Origin: Clostridia bacterium
GTDB taxonomy: Bacteria; Bacillota; Clostridia; Oscillospirales; CAG-272
Direction of reading: 5' to 3'
Assembly: GCA_017455945.1 (NCBI GenBank)
Contig: JAFTLM010000381.1
Coordinates: 1-7,789 of the forward strand
DNA length: 7,789 nt
Part shown: positions 1 through 5,621 of the stretch, one piece after another
Position numbering within the stretch: the first letter of the stretch is position 1
How the letters are laid out: every line of letters begins with the position of its first letter
Position numbers and translations under genes: made by a program
Notes under the pieces: model-generated
Seen by the model: the letters and a program-made list of their open reading frames with translations, nothing else
The model's database searches: none
Told to the model about the DNA's origin: nothing

Positions 1-14
1 TTATTTAGTTGTAT

Positions 15-59
15 AATAAGTGCGAAAAGAAATTTTGTTCTTTTTGCACTTATTTTTTT
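15..59 (+). terminator. Strong intrinsic terminator of an upstream unit
   Basis: Bases 15-31 and 38-54 form a 17-base-pair stem with a single G-T wobble (24/45) and a 6-base loop, and the descending arm runs into a T-rich stretch (53-59). This is a textbook Rho-independent terminator for a + strand transcript entering from the left. It separates the upstream unit from the non-coding region before the rep gene. Because the element may be circular, it could end the last structural/assembly operon. Confidence 0.8.
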
Positions 60-60
60 A

Positions 61-97
61 ATTTTGCCATTGTTCCCCAGTGGGCTGTGGTTAAAAT
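61..97. repeat. Imperfect hairpin in the origin-like region
   Basis: The arms 61-69 (ATTTTGCCA) and 88-97 (TGGTTAAAAT) pair with one wobble and one bulged base. Inside them, CCC (76-78) can pair with GGG (82-84) over a 3-base loop. No T-run follows on the + strand, so a terminator role is unlikely. It may be a DNA or RNA structure used in replication, but the pairing is imperfect and could be chance. Confidence 0.3.
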
Positions 98-158
98 AAG
101 TGAAATTTATATGAATTGGAGTGTGTAAAATCCCATGCACAAAACAGATTACGGTTAG

Positions 159-209
159 TATGGAAAGTTGCAAGATTTTCCATAGAGGGACGATTTTGTA
201 ATACGTCCC
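159..209. repeat. Two adjacent hairpins, possible nick/initiator site
   Basis: The first hairpin pairs TATGGAAA (159-166) with TTTCCATA (177-184), 8 bp around a 10-base loop. Only two bases later the second pairs GGGACG (187-192) with CGTCCC (204-209) around an 11-base loop. The second loop ends in TAATA, next to the descending arm. Rep_trans initiators of the pT181 type nick in a hairpin loop containing an AATA-type sequence, so the 193-203 loop is a candidate nick site. The likeness is short and the assignment is inference. Confidence 0.4.
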
Positions 210-261
210 CCACATAATTTGTAAAAAAAGTGTTTTCAAGCCTTGAATTTATTGAGTTTTC

Positions 262-312
262 AGCTTAAAAAATCGTTTGGGCAAATTGCACTTTGCCCAA
301 ATATAAAAAGCT
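262..312. repeat. Perfect 10-bp hairpin with outer arms just before rep
   Basis: TTTGGGCAAA (276-285) and TTTGCCCAAA (292-301) are perfect inverted repeats around a 6-base loop (TTGCAC). An outer pair, AGCTT (262-266) and AAGCT (308-312), can extend the structure. It lies about 50 bases before the rep start and has no T-run, so it is not a normal terminator. It could be an origin arm, an initiator-binding site, a packaging hairpin, or a 5' leader structure controlling rep translation. Confidence 0.5.
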
Positions 313-362
313 ATTAAAATCACATTATAATCCAGTTTGAAAACAAATTGAAAGAGGAAAAC

Positions 363-1940
363 ATGATAACAAAGTTTGTACAACAATCTATGACTTTTAA
401 TGAATTTTCCTCTGAAGCTCAAAAGGATTGGTTTGATATAGCCCGTGATAAGGTATCTGCACACATAGATACTTTATATTACACCGTTTCAATTCAAAAC
501 GATTCCGGAGACAATCCCCTGGTTAACCGATTAATAGCAGATTTGCAGGAGCTAAAAAACAAAAAACGGCTTAATCCGTCAGCTTACGTAGAGTTTGAAA
601 TCAAGGATCTTCATAAAAAAGTTATAGGAACTCTTGAATTTAAGAGGACGACGTTTGTTCATTATGAATATTGTTTATCTCTTAATGAAAATTTTGAAAT
701 TTTTATTTCTTCTACTCTTCCAAATGATGACACTCCGCGTATTGTTGTACAGCTTCGCACTCGTTCTCTTATCCTGGACGGAGCTATGCAAGCAGTTTGT
801 AAATCTTTCGGTTACGTTAAAAAAATTCTGTTTATGTATTCTTTGTTTGTTGGAGATGTAAACGAAAACCGTATTGACTATGCGTTTCATACCAACATTA
901 TTCAAAATCCGTATAAGTTCTTTTCCGATGATCGTATTGCAAAAACGCTAAAATCCAAATTGCGTATTTATCACAAGGTGGGCAAAATACACGGTGACAA
1001 AATCGATATTGATTATTTCTCTCTTGGTAATAGAAACAGCAATAACGTCTTCGTCCGTGTGTATAATAAGTCGCAAGAGGTTGTGGAAAAGAATTACAAG
1101 TCATTTTTCTTTACCAGGTGGCTTGACGAAAAGCTGATAAATAAATACGATTATTACGTATACAGCAAGGCTTATACATACAAATCGTACAGGACAGGAA
1201 TGTTTTTAGGGAGAATAGATTGGTACCTGGAATACGGTAGTAATGAGTATATCAAAAGAGAGTTGCTCGATTGTGTACAAAGCAGTTATGAGAATTCTGA
1301 TAATATCGATCAACTCGAAAAGATAGTAAATAAGTATCTTCCCCCGGTCACTCTTATTATGAATATCGAATTTCAAACAAAAAGAAAATTCTATTACGAT
1401 TGTGACGAATGGCTATCAATGTACGGCATAGCAACAAAAAAGATGTTTTCTTATTCACAGTTTGGATTTGTAAATGAAAAGTGGTTACCGCTCTACCGCT
1501 TACATAACATTTACTCTTTGCGTTCTGAAATTTGTCATTATCTGACAAGTGTGACGGTTGCTTTCGTGGATAACAAAGGCAAAAAAGAAGAGGCTTTCTG
1601 CTATTGGTGGAAACGAATTAACGAAGTCTATATTGAAGAGTACGCAAAAAAGGTCCTTGACCTTTACAGAAACCGTGAAAATCATTTGGACGGTGAAAAA
1701 TCCAAACGCCGTCTGTGTTCTTCTCTTGCTCATTTCCATATGATAAAGAAAAACACGGTAGATGACAATAGTGATTTTTCAGAGGATATTTCCGATGCAC
1801 TTTGTTATCTTAACGATAATGATTTTTATGGATTTGCACCAAATCCCGAAACCGGAAAGATTCCGGAGATGTATATTCCCGAATACCTAAAAATTAAAAA
1901 GCGAAAAGCGAGACAGTTAAAAGGTATTATCGATAAATAA
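363..1940 (+). CDS. Rep_trans-type rolling-circle replication initiator
   Basis: A 525-residue protein expected to nick one strand of the replicon and start rolling-circle replication in the cytoplasm. Three stretches match the usual Rep_trans pattern in order: R170-I-D-Y, following a hydrophobic stretch; S220-L-G-N-R-N-S ending in R232-V-Y-N-K and E239, like the 'GSRKS...RIYDKG.E' motif of this family; and G283-R-I-D-W-Y-L-E, like the 'WVRLE' strand. I could not assign the catalytic tyrosine with confidence. The C-terminal third (about residue 330 on) has no domain I recognise. ATG at 363 is chosen because AGAGGA (353-358) sits just before it; an in-frame TTG at 348 lacks such a site. The gene follows a hairpin-rich non-coding stretch and precedes an SSB-like gene, fitting a phage or plasmid replication module. 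Inovirus and plasmid initiators of this family cannot be told apart by eye. Confidence 0.75.
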   Translation: MITKFVQQSMTFNEFSSEAQKDWFDIARDKVSAHIDTLYYTVSIQNDSGDNPLVNRLIADLQELKNKKRLNPSAYVEFEIKDLHKKVIGTLEFKRTTFVHYEYCLSLNENFEIFISSTLPNDDTPRIVVQLRTRSLILDGAMQAVCKSFGYVKKILFMYSLFVGDVNENRIDYAFHTNIIQNPYKFFSDDRIAKTLKSKLRIYHKVGKIHGDKIDIDYFSLGNRNSNNVFVRVYNKSQEVVEKNYKSFFFTRWLDEKLINKYDYYVYSKAYTYKSYRTGMFLGRIDWYLEYGSNEYIKRELLDCVQSSYENSDNIDQLEKIVNKYLPPVTLIMNIEFQTKRKFYYDCDEWLSMYGIATKKMFSYSQFGFVNEKWLPLYRLHNIYSLRSEICHYLTSVTVAFVDNKGKKEEAFCYWWKRINEVYIEEYAKKVLDLYRNRENHLDGEKSKRRLCSSLAHFHMIKKNTVDDNSDFSEDISDALCYLNDNDFYGFAPNPETGKIPEMYIPEYLKIKKRKARQLKGIIDK

Positions 1941-1983
1941 AAAATCACAATGACAAAATAAAAAAGAAAGTAGGTAAAATATT

Positions 1984-2286
1984 ATGATGCAAATTGAAAT
2001 AGTTGGAGTAAAAAGAAGTACAGGTAAGATGGAGAATGGAGCGTCTTTTTCGGGCTGGAAATGCTTTTTAAAGTATAAGGCTCTTGATCCACAGATAAAC
2101 GGTTGCGAGGTAGGCGATAAATTCTTTTCGGATCGGATTCTTGGCGGCTTGGTTCCTCAGCCCGGTGATAAGTTTGATATTGCCTATGATCTTGACGGAC
2201 GTGTGAAGTCGGTTAAACCGATTATAGAACCTGAGTCCACCGAACAGAACAGCACAAAGAATTATAATCAGCCCTCAAGTAAGTAA
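1984..2286 (+). CDS. Small ssDNA-binding-like protein (inovirus gpV analogue)
   Basis: A 100-residue protein, or 99 if the second of two tandem ATGs is used, with AGTAGGT (1970-1975) as ribosome site. Residues 1-78 look all-beta: an opening QIEIVGVKRSTGK strand and turn, a central GWKCFLKYKAL strand, then 'FFSDRILGGLVPQPGDKF', where a PQPGD turn leads into alternating strands (DIAYDLDGRVKSV). This pattern, with its conserved PQPGD turn, resembles the OB-fold-like ssDNA-binding proteins encoded right after Rep in Gram-positive inoviruses and rolling-circle elements. The tail (about 79-100) is polar and probably disordered. It would coat single-stranded replication product and, in a phage, hold it for packaging. 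Position directly after Rep supports the role. The family call rests on pattern and context rather than on a signature motif. Confidence 0.55.
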   Translation: MMQIEIVGVKRSTGKMENGASFSGWKCFLKYKALDPQINGCEVGDKFFSDRILGGLVPQPGDKFDIAYDLDGRVKSVKPIIEPESTEQNSTKNYNQPSSK

Positions 2287-2435
2287 TGAATTTTGAGAAT
2301 GTAATGAAATACAGCGAAGTCAGATGTCCGCTTTGCGGTCACGTTCTGCTTGAAGTCAGTGAATTTTCGTTGTATAGCATCAAGATTTATTGCCGCAAAT
2401 GTCACAAATATGTGATTTTGCAAAATAAAACATAG
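2286..2435 (+). CDS. Com-like zinc-ribbon protein, 49 residues
   Basis: A 49-residue protein whose ATG shares its A with the last base of the preceding TAA stop (TAATG), so its translation is probably coupled to the SSB-like gene. It has two CxxC knuckles, C14-P-L-C17 and C36-R-K-C39, separated by a beta-rich stretch ending in IKIYC. Phage Mu Com has the same layout: a CxxC, a short hydrophobic/acidic segment, then an 'I-R-C-P-R-C' knuckle. Com binds a hairpin in the mom mRNA and allows its translation. A nucleic-acid-binding, possibly RNA-binding, regulator is therefore plausible. There is no DNA-modification gene after it here; a hairpin (2450-2478) follows, then a secreted-protein gene. 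It could equally be a generic zinc-ribbon DNA-binding accessory. Confidence 0.65.
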   Translation: MNFENVMKYSEVRCPLCGHVLLEVSEFSLYSIKIYCRKCHKYVILQNKT

Positions 2436-2449
2436 TGCCTTTTGAGCCG

Positions 2450-2485
2450 AAAACCGAACTTTTCATAGGTTCGGTTTTTGTTTTT
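2450..2485 (+). terminator. Terminator after the replication block
   Basis: AAAACCGAAC (2450-2459) pairs perfectly with GTTCGGTTTT (2469-2478) over a 9-base loop, and the T-rich tract continues to 2485, interrupted by one G. It closes the rep/SSB/zinc-ribbon block. Because no clear promoter is visible between it and the next gene at 2538, some readthrough is likely, or the hairpin may act as an attenuator. Confidence 0.7.
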
Positions 2486-2522
2486 GAGGTAATTTAATTG
2501 AAGTGATGAAATAAAAAAGCAA

Positions 2523-2536
2523 AAAGTAGGTGAAAT
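2523..2536 (+). promoter_or_regulatory. Ribosome site that fixes a TTG start
   Basis: AAAGTAGGTGAAAT lies just before TTG 2538 and contains AGGTGA, complementary to the 3' end of 16S rRNA. Almost the same 14-mer (AAAGCAGGTGAAAT, 3962-3975) precedes the ATG of the gene at 3976, and AAAGTAGGTAAAAT (1967-1980) precedes the SSB-like gene. This repetition is the reason for accepting the TTG start. Confidence 0.7.
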
Positions 2537-2537
2537 T

Positions 2538-3038
2538 TTGAAAAAGAACAATTATAAGACTTTGTTAATAATAGCTGCTGTGTTGCTTGCATTGGTTGCG
2601 GTGTTTGCTCTTGTCGCAAATGCTCTATCAGCCTTTGAAGACGAATATCAAAAGCTTACTGCTCCTCATACCCATGAATGGGATTATGCAAATTATAAAG
2701 TCAAAGCTCAAGCAAATTGTTTGACACCGGAAATCAGAGAGTATACGTGTCTTAAATGTGGCGGTGTCGGTGAATCTATTGGTAGTCTTAAGGGAAATCA
2801 CGTTTTTAACGGTCAAGATAAATGTACTTTGTGTGGTGTTGAGAACACCTGTACTCACCCAAATCACGTAGACGGAGCAACATATGGTCCGAATCCAACA
2901 GATGTCCTTTGTTATGAGTATATTTATTACGTTTGTTTGGATTGTGGTAAGTCATACGGCTATAATTATTTCTTCAATCATATTGATAAAAATAATGATT
3001 CTATATGTGATACCTGCAATACTTCTATAGGTGACTGA
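2538..3038 (+). CDS. Secreted/membrane-anchored Cys-rich repeat protein A
   Basis: A 166-residue protein starting at TTG, supported by an AGGTGA ribosome site. Residues 2-7 are basic/polar and 8-28 form one hydrophobic helix without a clear cleavage site, so it is probably held in the membrane by its N-terminus with the rest outside. The outer part carries four CxxC pairs (71-74, 96-99, 133-136, 157-160) and 11 cysteines. It reads as degenerate copies of a unit common in gut clostridial surface proteins: H-x-W, a 'KA...C' strand, 'YTCLKCG', then a short 'H....C.LCG' unit. Residues 148-160 (HIDKNNDSICDTC) resemble the Asp-rich 'H.D...D..CD.C' end module of such proteins. The pairs may bind metal or form disulfides. 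Function is unknown; candidates are a minor virion protein or a host-surface adhesin. It is first of three related genes, 2 bases before the next. Confidence 0.75.
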   Translation: MKKNNYKTLLIIAAVLLALVAVFALVANALSAFEDEYQKLTAPHTHEWDYANYKVKAQANCLTPEIREYTCLKCGGVGESIGSLKGNHVFNGQDKCTLCGVENTCTHPNHVDGATYGPNPTDVLCYEYIYYVCLDCGKSYGYNYFFNHIDKNNDSICDTCNTSIGD

Positions 3039-3040
3039 TT

Positions 3041-3958
3041 ATGAGAAAAATAATATATTTGATTGTTTTATTTTTGCTGATTGGTTCGATATATTCGATT
3101 GCTTCAAAAATAGAACTCCCTGATTTTGATTTTGACGATGTAGAAGAACCCGAAGAGGTTGAAACAAAAGAACCGAATGATAGCAATGAACCGTCCTCCC
3201 CCGAAGACACAACGGAAACAGATAGCCCGTCAGATACTGACGAATCAACAGAAACAGACGAACCTGAAGATACAAGTTGTATTCACTCTTATGATAGTGG
3301 TTTTGTTTCTGTAAAAGCTACTTGTGAGCATACCGGAACCATCAAATACACTTGCGAGCTTTGCGGTCACGTAAAAAAAGAAGTAATTCCCAAAACAGAC
3401 CACAGCTATGAGGAACAAACTCAATATGAATCTTTAAATAATACGCAACATTCGGTTGTATTAGCTAAAGTTTGTACCGTTTGCCAAAGTGGAACGGTCA
3501 TAAGCACTACAACAGCAAGTCACGATATTCAATTAAGCGGAGATGGTGGATCTGATTCTGAAGAACCGTGTTTGTCTTATGAGTATTACTATTGCACACT
3601 TTGCGATTATGAAACGGAAAAGCAAGAGTATTACTCTCACGATTTTGGTGAAGACGGTAATTGTACCGTTTGCGATGCGTTTGACGCATCTTATTGTCAA
3701 CACAGTTCAAGAAAAAACGGTGTTTGTGAATCTTGCGGTTGGATTGACCCCGATTGGGAGGATCCTTCTTCAACCGAGTGTGCAAATTCTGTTAATCACT
3801 CCACCGGAGTTGGTATGTATAGGGTTGTAAATTGTACACCTTACACCGAAGATTTATATGAATTAACGCTCGAATACTATTGTGATTGGTGCGATTGGAC
3901 CGAGACAGCTGTTGAGTACGGTTCTTGTGCTGATTTGGATTCTTGTAACGGTCATTGA
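3041..3958 (+). CDS. Secreted/membrane-anchored Cys-rich repeat protein B with acidic stalk
   Basis: A 305-residue protein starting 2 bases after the previous stop, so translation is probably coupled. AGGTGA (3029-3034), within the upstream gene, serves as ribosome site. Residues 1-22 are a signal anchor or signal peptide. Residues 25-79 are an extremely acidic Glu/Asp/Thr/Ser/Pro stretch that should be an extended stalk. Residues 80-305 hold 20 cysteines with six CxxC pairs (105-108, 145-148, 185-188, 208-211, 229-232, 281-284). The best repeat unit is about residues 82-116: H-S-Y-D-S-G, K-A-T-C, then Y-T-C-E-L-C-G, the classic 'ATC...G...YTC..CG' repeat of clostridial surface proteins. The two other short units (HDFGEDGNCTVC and SRKNGVCESC) match the mini-units in protein A. 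No LPXTG or other wall-anchor signal is present. No enzyme domain is recognised. A display or binding role on the cell or virion surface is the likeliest inference. Confidence 0.78.
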   Translation: MRKIIYLIVLFLLIGSIYSIASKIELPDFDFDDVEEPEEVETKEPNDSNEPSSPEDTTETDSPSDTDESTETDEPEDTSCIHSYDSGFVSVKATCEHTGTIKYTCELCGHVKKEVIPKTDHSYEEQTQYESLNNTQHSVVLAKVCTVCQSGTVISTTTASHDIQLSGDGGSDSEEPCLSYEYYYCTLCDYETEKQEYYSHDFGEDGNCTVCDAFDASYCQHSSRKNGVCESCGWIDPDWEDPSSTECANSVNHSTGVGMYRVVNCTPYTEDLYELTLEYYCDWCDWTETAVEYGSCADLDSCNGH

Positions 3959-3975
3959 TAGAAAGCAGGTGAAAT

Positions 3976-4953
3976 ATGAAAAAGAAAGTCTTTATATTAC
4001 TTATAATGCTGGCTGCATTGTTACTTATAGGGGCAACGGTAAATCTTTTCCATACTTCTTTTGATACGGAAAATGAATATACTGTTGTCATAAAATATGC
4101 TACTGTCAATGCAGACGGCGAAATTGAAGTTTTTAAAACGTATTCCGAGACATACGCTGACGGTGATATTATAAGTGTCAAGTCTCCTTCAAAGTATGGG
4201 TATGTTCCCGAAAAAGAAGAAATAAAAGCAGTTGCAAACTGTGATTATAATATCACGGTCAAATATATCTGTCAACACGTTGAGACTTCTACAAAAACAG
4301 GCTATACAGATACATACCATTGGGAACGTAAGATTTGCGACAGTTGTGGTACTGAATTGATTTATGAAGAAGTGGAACATACCACTATTGAAACAGTAGT
4401 CAATGAGGCTGTTTATGACGGAACACAGTGGATTGACGGAATACTCCAAACTGCTTGTACCGATTGCGAATATCATAAGGACGAGCCCTATAAAAAAGCA
4501 AGTTATTCAATGACTTTTGGCGGTGAGGCGTTTATTTCAAATCTTAACGGTGACGTGGATTATGATGACGGCGGAGGAAGTGACGGATGTGGTTCACATT
4601 CCGGATATAATATACTCTTTGCAGATGTGTCTATAGCTTCAGAGTTTGATGTGTTGTTTGAAAACGGTTTTGTGAGATTCGGAGAAGCTGATTTGTTAAT
4701 AGCCGATAACGCCGAAATATCGTGTACCGTTGAGTATGACGAGAGTGTTTGGGGCGAAAACGCTATAAGCGTAAGACCTAAAAATTATTCTTCGGTAAGC
4801 ACAGATTATTATATCAGAATCGGACAAACCTGGCGTGTTATTTTCGGTTCTCCCTCTGTTACCATAGTTGACAGAGATTGGTATAATTCTCCCACTTGTC
4901 CGCTTTTGACGTCCCCTATAACAGTAACACTTACGTATGATTATACCAATTAA
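3976..4953 (+). CDS. Secreted MucBP-like and Cys-repeat protein C
   Basis: A 325-residue protein with a strong ribosome site (AAAGCAGGTGAAAT, 3962-3975). Residues 4-25 are one hydrophobic helix after MKKK. Residues 34-98 look like a MucBP-type beta-grasp domain: a 'YTVVIKY' strand, a turn with DGEI, 'YADGDIISVKSP' and 'YGYVPEKEE', ending in 'NITVKYI'. MucBP domains are found in mucin-binding and other surface adhesins of Firmicutes. Residues 100-135 form a Cys repeat (C121-D-S-C124), and C161-T-D-C164 starts a second partial one. The rest (about 175-325) is beta-rich with a Gly/Asp-rich loop (195-210); I do not recognise it, though its position suggests a terminal binding domain. It closes a run of three secreted Cys-rich genes. 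A ligand-binding or adhesive role is inferred, with no direct evidence whether on virion or host cell. Confidence 0.75.
   Translation: MKKKVFILLIMLAALLLIGATVNLFHTSFDTENEYTVVIKYATVNADGEIEVFKTYSETYADGDIISVKSPSKYGYVPEKEEIKAVANCDYNITVKYICQHVETSTKTGYTDTYHWERKICDSCGTELIYEEVEHTTIETVVNEAVYDGTQWIDGILQTACTDCEYHKDEPYKKASYSMTFGGEAFISNLNGDVDYDDGGGSDGCGSHSGYNILFADVSIASEFDVLFENGFVRFGEADLLIADNAEISCTVEYDESVWGENAISVRPKNYSSVSTDYYIRIGQTWRVIFGSPSVTIVDRDWYNSPTCPLLTSPITVTLTYDYTN
4859..4887 (+). promoter_or_regulatory. Candidate strong promoter for the 4995 gene
   Basis: A perfect TATAAT (4882-4887) is preceded by TG at 4879-4880, giving an extended -10 (TGGTATAAT), and 17 bases upstream lies TTACCA (4859-4864), a 4/6 match to the -35 consensus. 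It sits inside the end of the gene at 3976, about 100 bases before the start at 4995. It would let the 4995 gene be transcribed on its own, up to the terminator at 5622-5649. Chance is possible because the bases also encode a normal protein stretch. Confidence 0.5.
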
Positions 4954-4955
4954 AA

Positions 4956-4973
4956 AAAGCCTTGCAAGGCTTT
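4956..4973. repeat. Perfect 18-base palindrome between genes
   Basis: AAAGCCTTGCAAGGCTTT is self-complementary and sits between the stop of the 3976 gene and the ribosome site of the 4995 gene. On the + strand it is followed by only three Ts, so it would be a weak terminator. On the - strand the run of seven A's at 4952-4958 becomes a T-run, so it fits better as a terminator of leftward transcription, although no leftward gene is seen. It could instead shield or stabilise the 5' end of the downstream mRNA. Confidence 0.55.
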
Positions 4974-4994
4974 AAAATGCAGAAAGGAAAAAAT

Positions 4995-5615
4995 ATGTCT
5001 AAAACAAATTACAAATTTAACAAAAAGAATTGGCTTGTAGTAGCCGTATCTGTGGTTCTTTCGCTCGTAACCGTAGCTTGTGTTTTCAATATAACCGACA
5101 GTTTTACAGAATTCAATCCCGTCAATATCGTTATGGAACGAAACGAGGACAACCTGTTCTTTGAACAGATTGAAGACGGAACTATTTATGACAATAAGCA
5201 GATAGATTGCGTTGTCAAGAATGGCGAAATCACTCTTGATGGTACTATTGTAAACAGTAACCCCGGTACAATAACAATGTCGGACAGTATTGCCGTCGCA
5301 ACTCTTAAACTTAAGCCCGGTACTTATACACTCTCTTGTTTCACGGATCCTAACATTAAATCTCACTATTTTGTTGGTACATACGTAAAGGGTGACCTTA
5401 CGTATACCTGGTATGCTGACTTTGAAGAGGCACCCAACAATGCCGATGCTTCTAAGCTTCTTCAGGGTCAGACTATAGAGCTTACCGAGGAAACTACTGT
5501 AAATTTTGAAATCCGTCTTGTTGAGGGAGCAGAGCTTAAAAACGTAAAGGCACGTCCTGTACTTGTTGAAGGCGACAAGGAAGGTAAATTCTTCAACATT
5601 GGTCTTCTTGGCTAA
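4995..5615 (+). CDS. Membrane-anchored/secreted protein with phage-type beta-sandwich; candidate abundant virion protein
   Basis: A 206-residue protein. ATG 4995 is chosen because AGAAAGGA (4981-4988) precedes it; an in-frame TTG at 4962 lies in a palindrome with no ribosome site. Residues 13-31 are one hydrophobic helix after a basic N-terminus. Residues 73-192 look like the jelly-roll domain common in phage tail and receptor-binding proteins: 'NGEITLDGTI', then 'LKLKPGTYTLSC', a variable middle, 'TVNFEIRLVEGAEL' and 'NVKARPVLVEG', matching the usual 'LPAGTYTLSG ... GVTVNNLTFKPMIEEG' pattern. Such domains often bind carbohydrate. Codons look tuned for high expression (many GGT, CGT, AAG, CTT, GTA, AAC) and differ from the AT-rich gene that follows. 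Its own promoter candidate and strong terminator also suggest high output. No recognisable Ff-type coat gene exists in this window, so this is the best candidate for a major or abundant structural protein; it is far larger than known inovirus coat proteins. Confidence 0.7.
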   Translation: MSKTNYKFNKKNWLVVAVSVVLSLVTVACVFNITDSFTEFNPVNIVMERNEDNLFFEQIEDGTIYDNKQIDCVVKNGEITLDGTIVNSNPGTITMSDSIAVATLKLKPGTYTLSCFTDPNIKSHYFVGTYVKGDLTYTWYADFEEAPNNADASKLLQGQTIELTEETTVNFEIRLVEGAELKNVKARPVLVEGDKEGKFFNIGLLG

Positions 5616-5621
5616 AATTTT

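Larger units (their letters stand above)
60..362. other. Non-coding, hairpin-rich region before rep; candidate replication origin
   Basis: About 300 bases with no credible gene, holding several inverted repeats (61-97, 159-184, 187-209, 262-312) between a strong terminator and the initiator gene. In rolling-circle plasmids and filamentous phages the double- and single-strand origins, and in phages the packaging signal, are hairpins in the intergenic region next to the Rep gene, so an origin role is a reasonable inference. The 8-mer TTGCACTT occurs in the terminator arm (44-51) and again across the loop of the last hairpin (286-293). A weak promoter-like pair, TTGAAT (243-248) and TAAAAA (266-271) with 17 bases between, could serve rep but is not convincing. 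Confidence 0.45.

Noticed and set aside
12..17. TATAAT near the left edge as a -10 box
   Set aside because: It overlaps the terminator stem and any -35 would be outside the window, so it cannot be judged.
348..362. In-frame TTG at 348 as the rep start
   Set aside because: No ribosome site precedes it, while ATG 363 has AGAGGA at a normal distance.
10..1072. Repeat TGTATAATAAGT at 10-21 and inside rep near 1061-1072
   Set aside because: A 12-base AT-rich match, one copy of which encodes the conserved V-Y-N-K motif; most likely chance.
4868..4887. TTGACA (4868-4873) with TATAAT (4882-4887) as a promoter
   Set aside because: The spacing is only 8 bases; TTACCA at 4859-4864 gives the normal 17.
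4962..4994. In-frame TTG at 4962 as start of the 206-residue protein
   Set aside because: It lies inside a palindrome and has no Shine-Dalgarno; ATG 4995 has AGAAAGGA before it.
5070..5085. Lipoprotein signal (TVAC, Cys 29) in the 4995 protein
   Set aside because: The -3 residue is Thr instead of Leu/Val/Ile, so it is a poor lipobox; kept only as a minor possibility.
3976..5100. TasA/camelysin (SipW-type) signal sequences in the proteins starting at 3976 and 4995
   Set aside because: Both have a faint 'hydrophobic helix, then F..T/S-D...F' pattern, but the AYF-like cleavage motif is missing and no sipW-type peptidase gene is present.
3792..5366. Leftward open frames of 90-140 codons at 3792-4181, 4189-4476 and 4950-5366
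   Set aside because: They lie wholly opposite well-supported + strand genes, lack ribosome sites and encode no recognisable protein.
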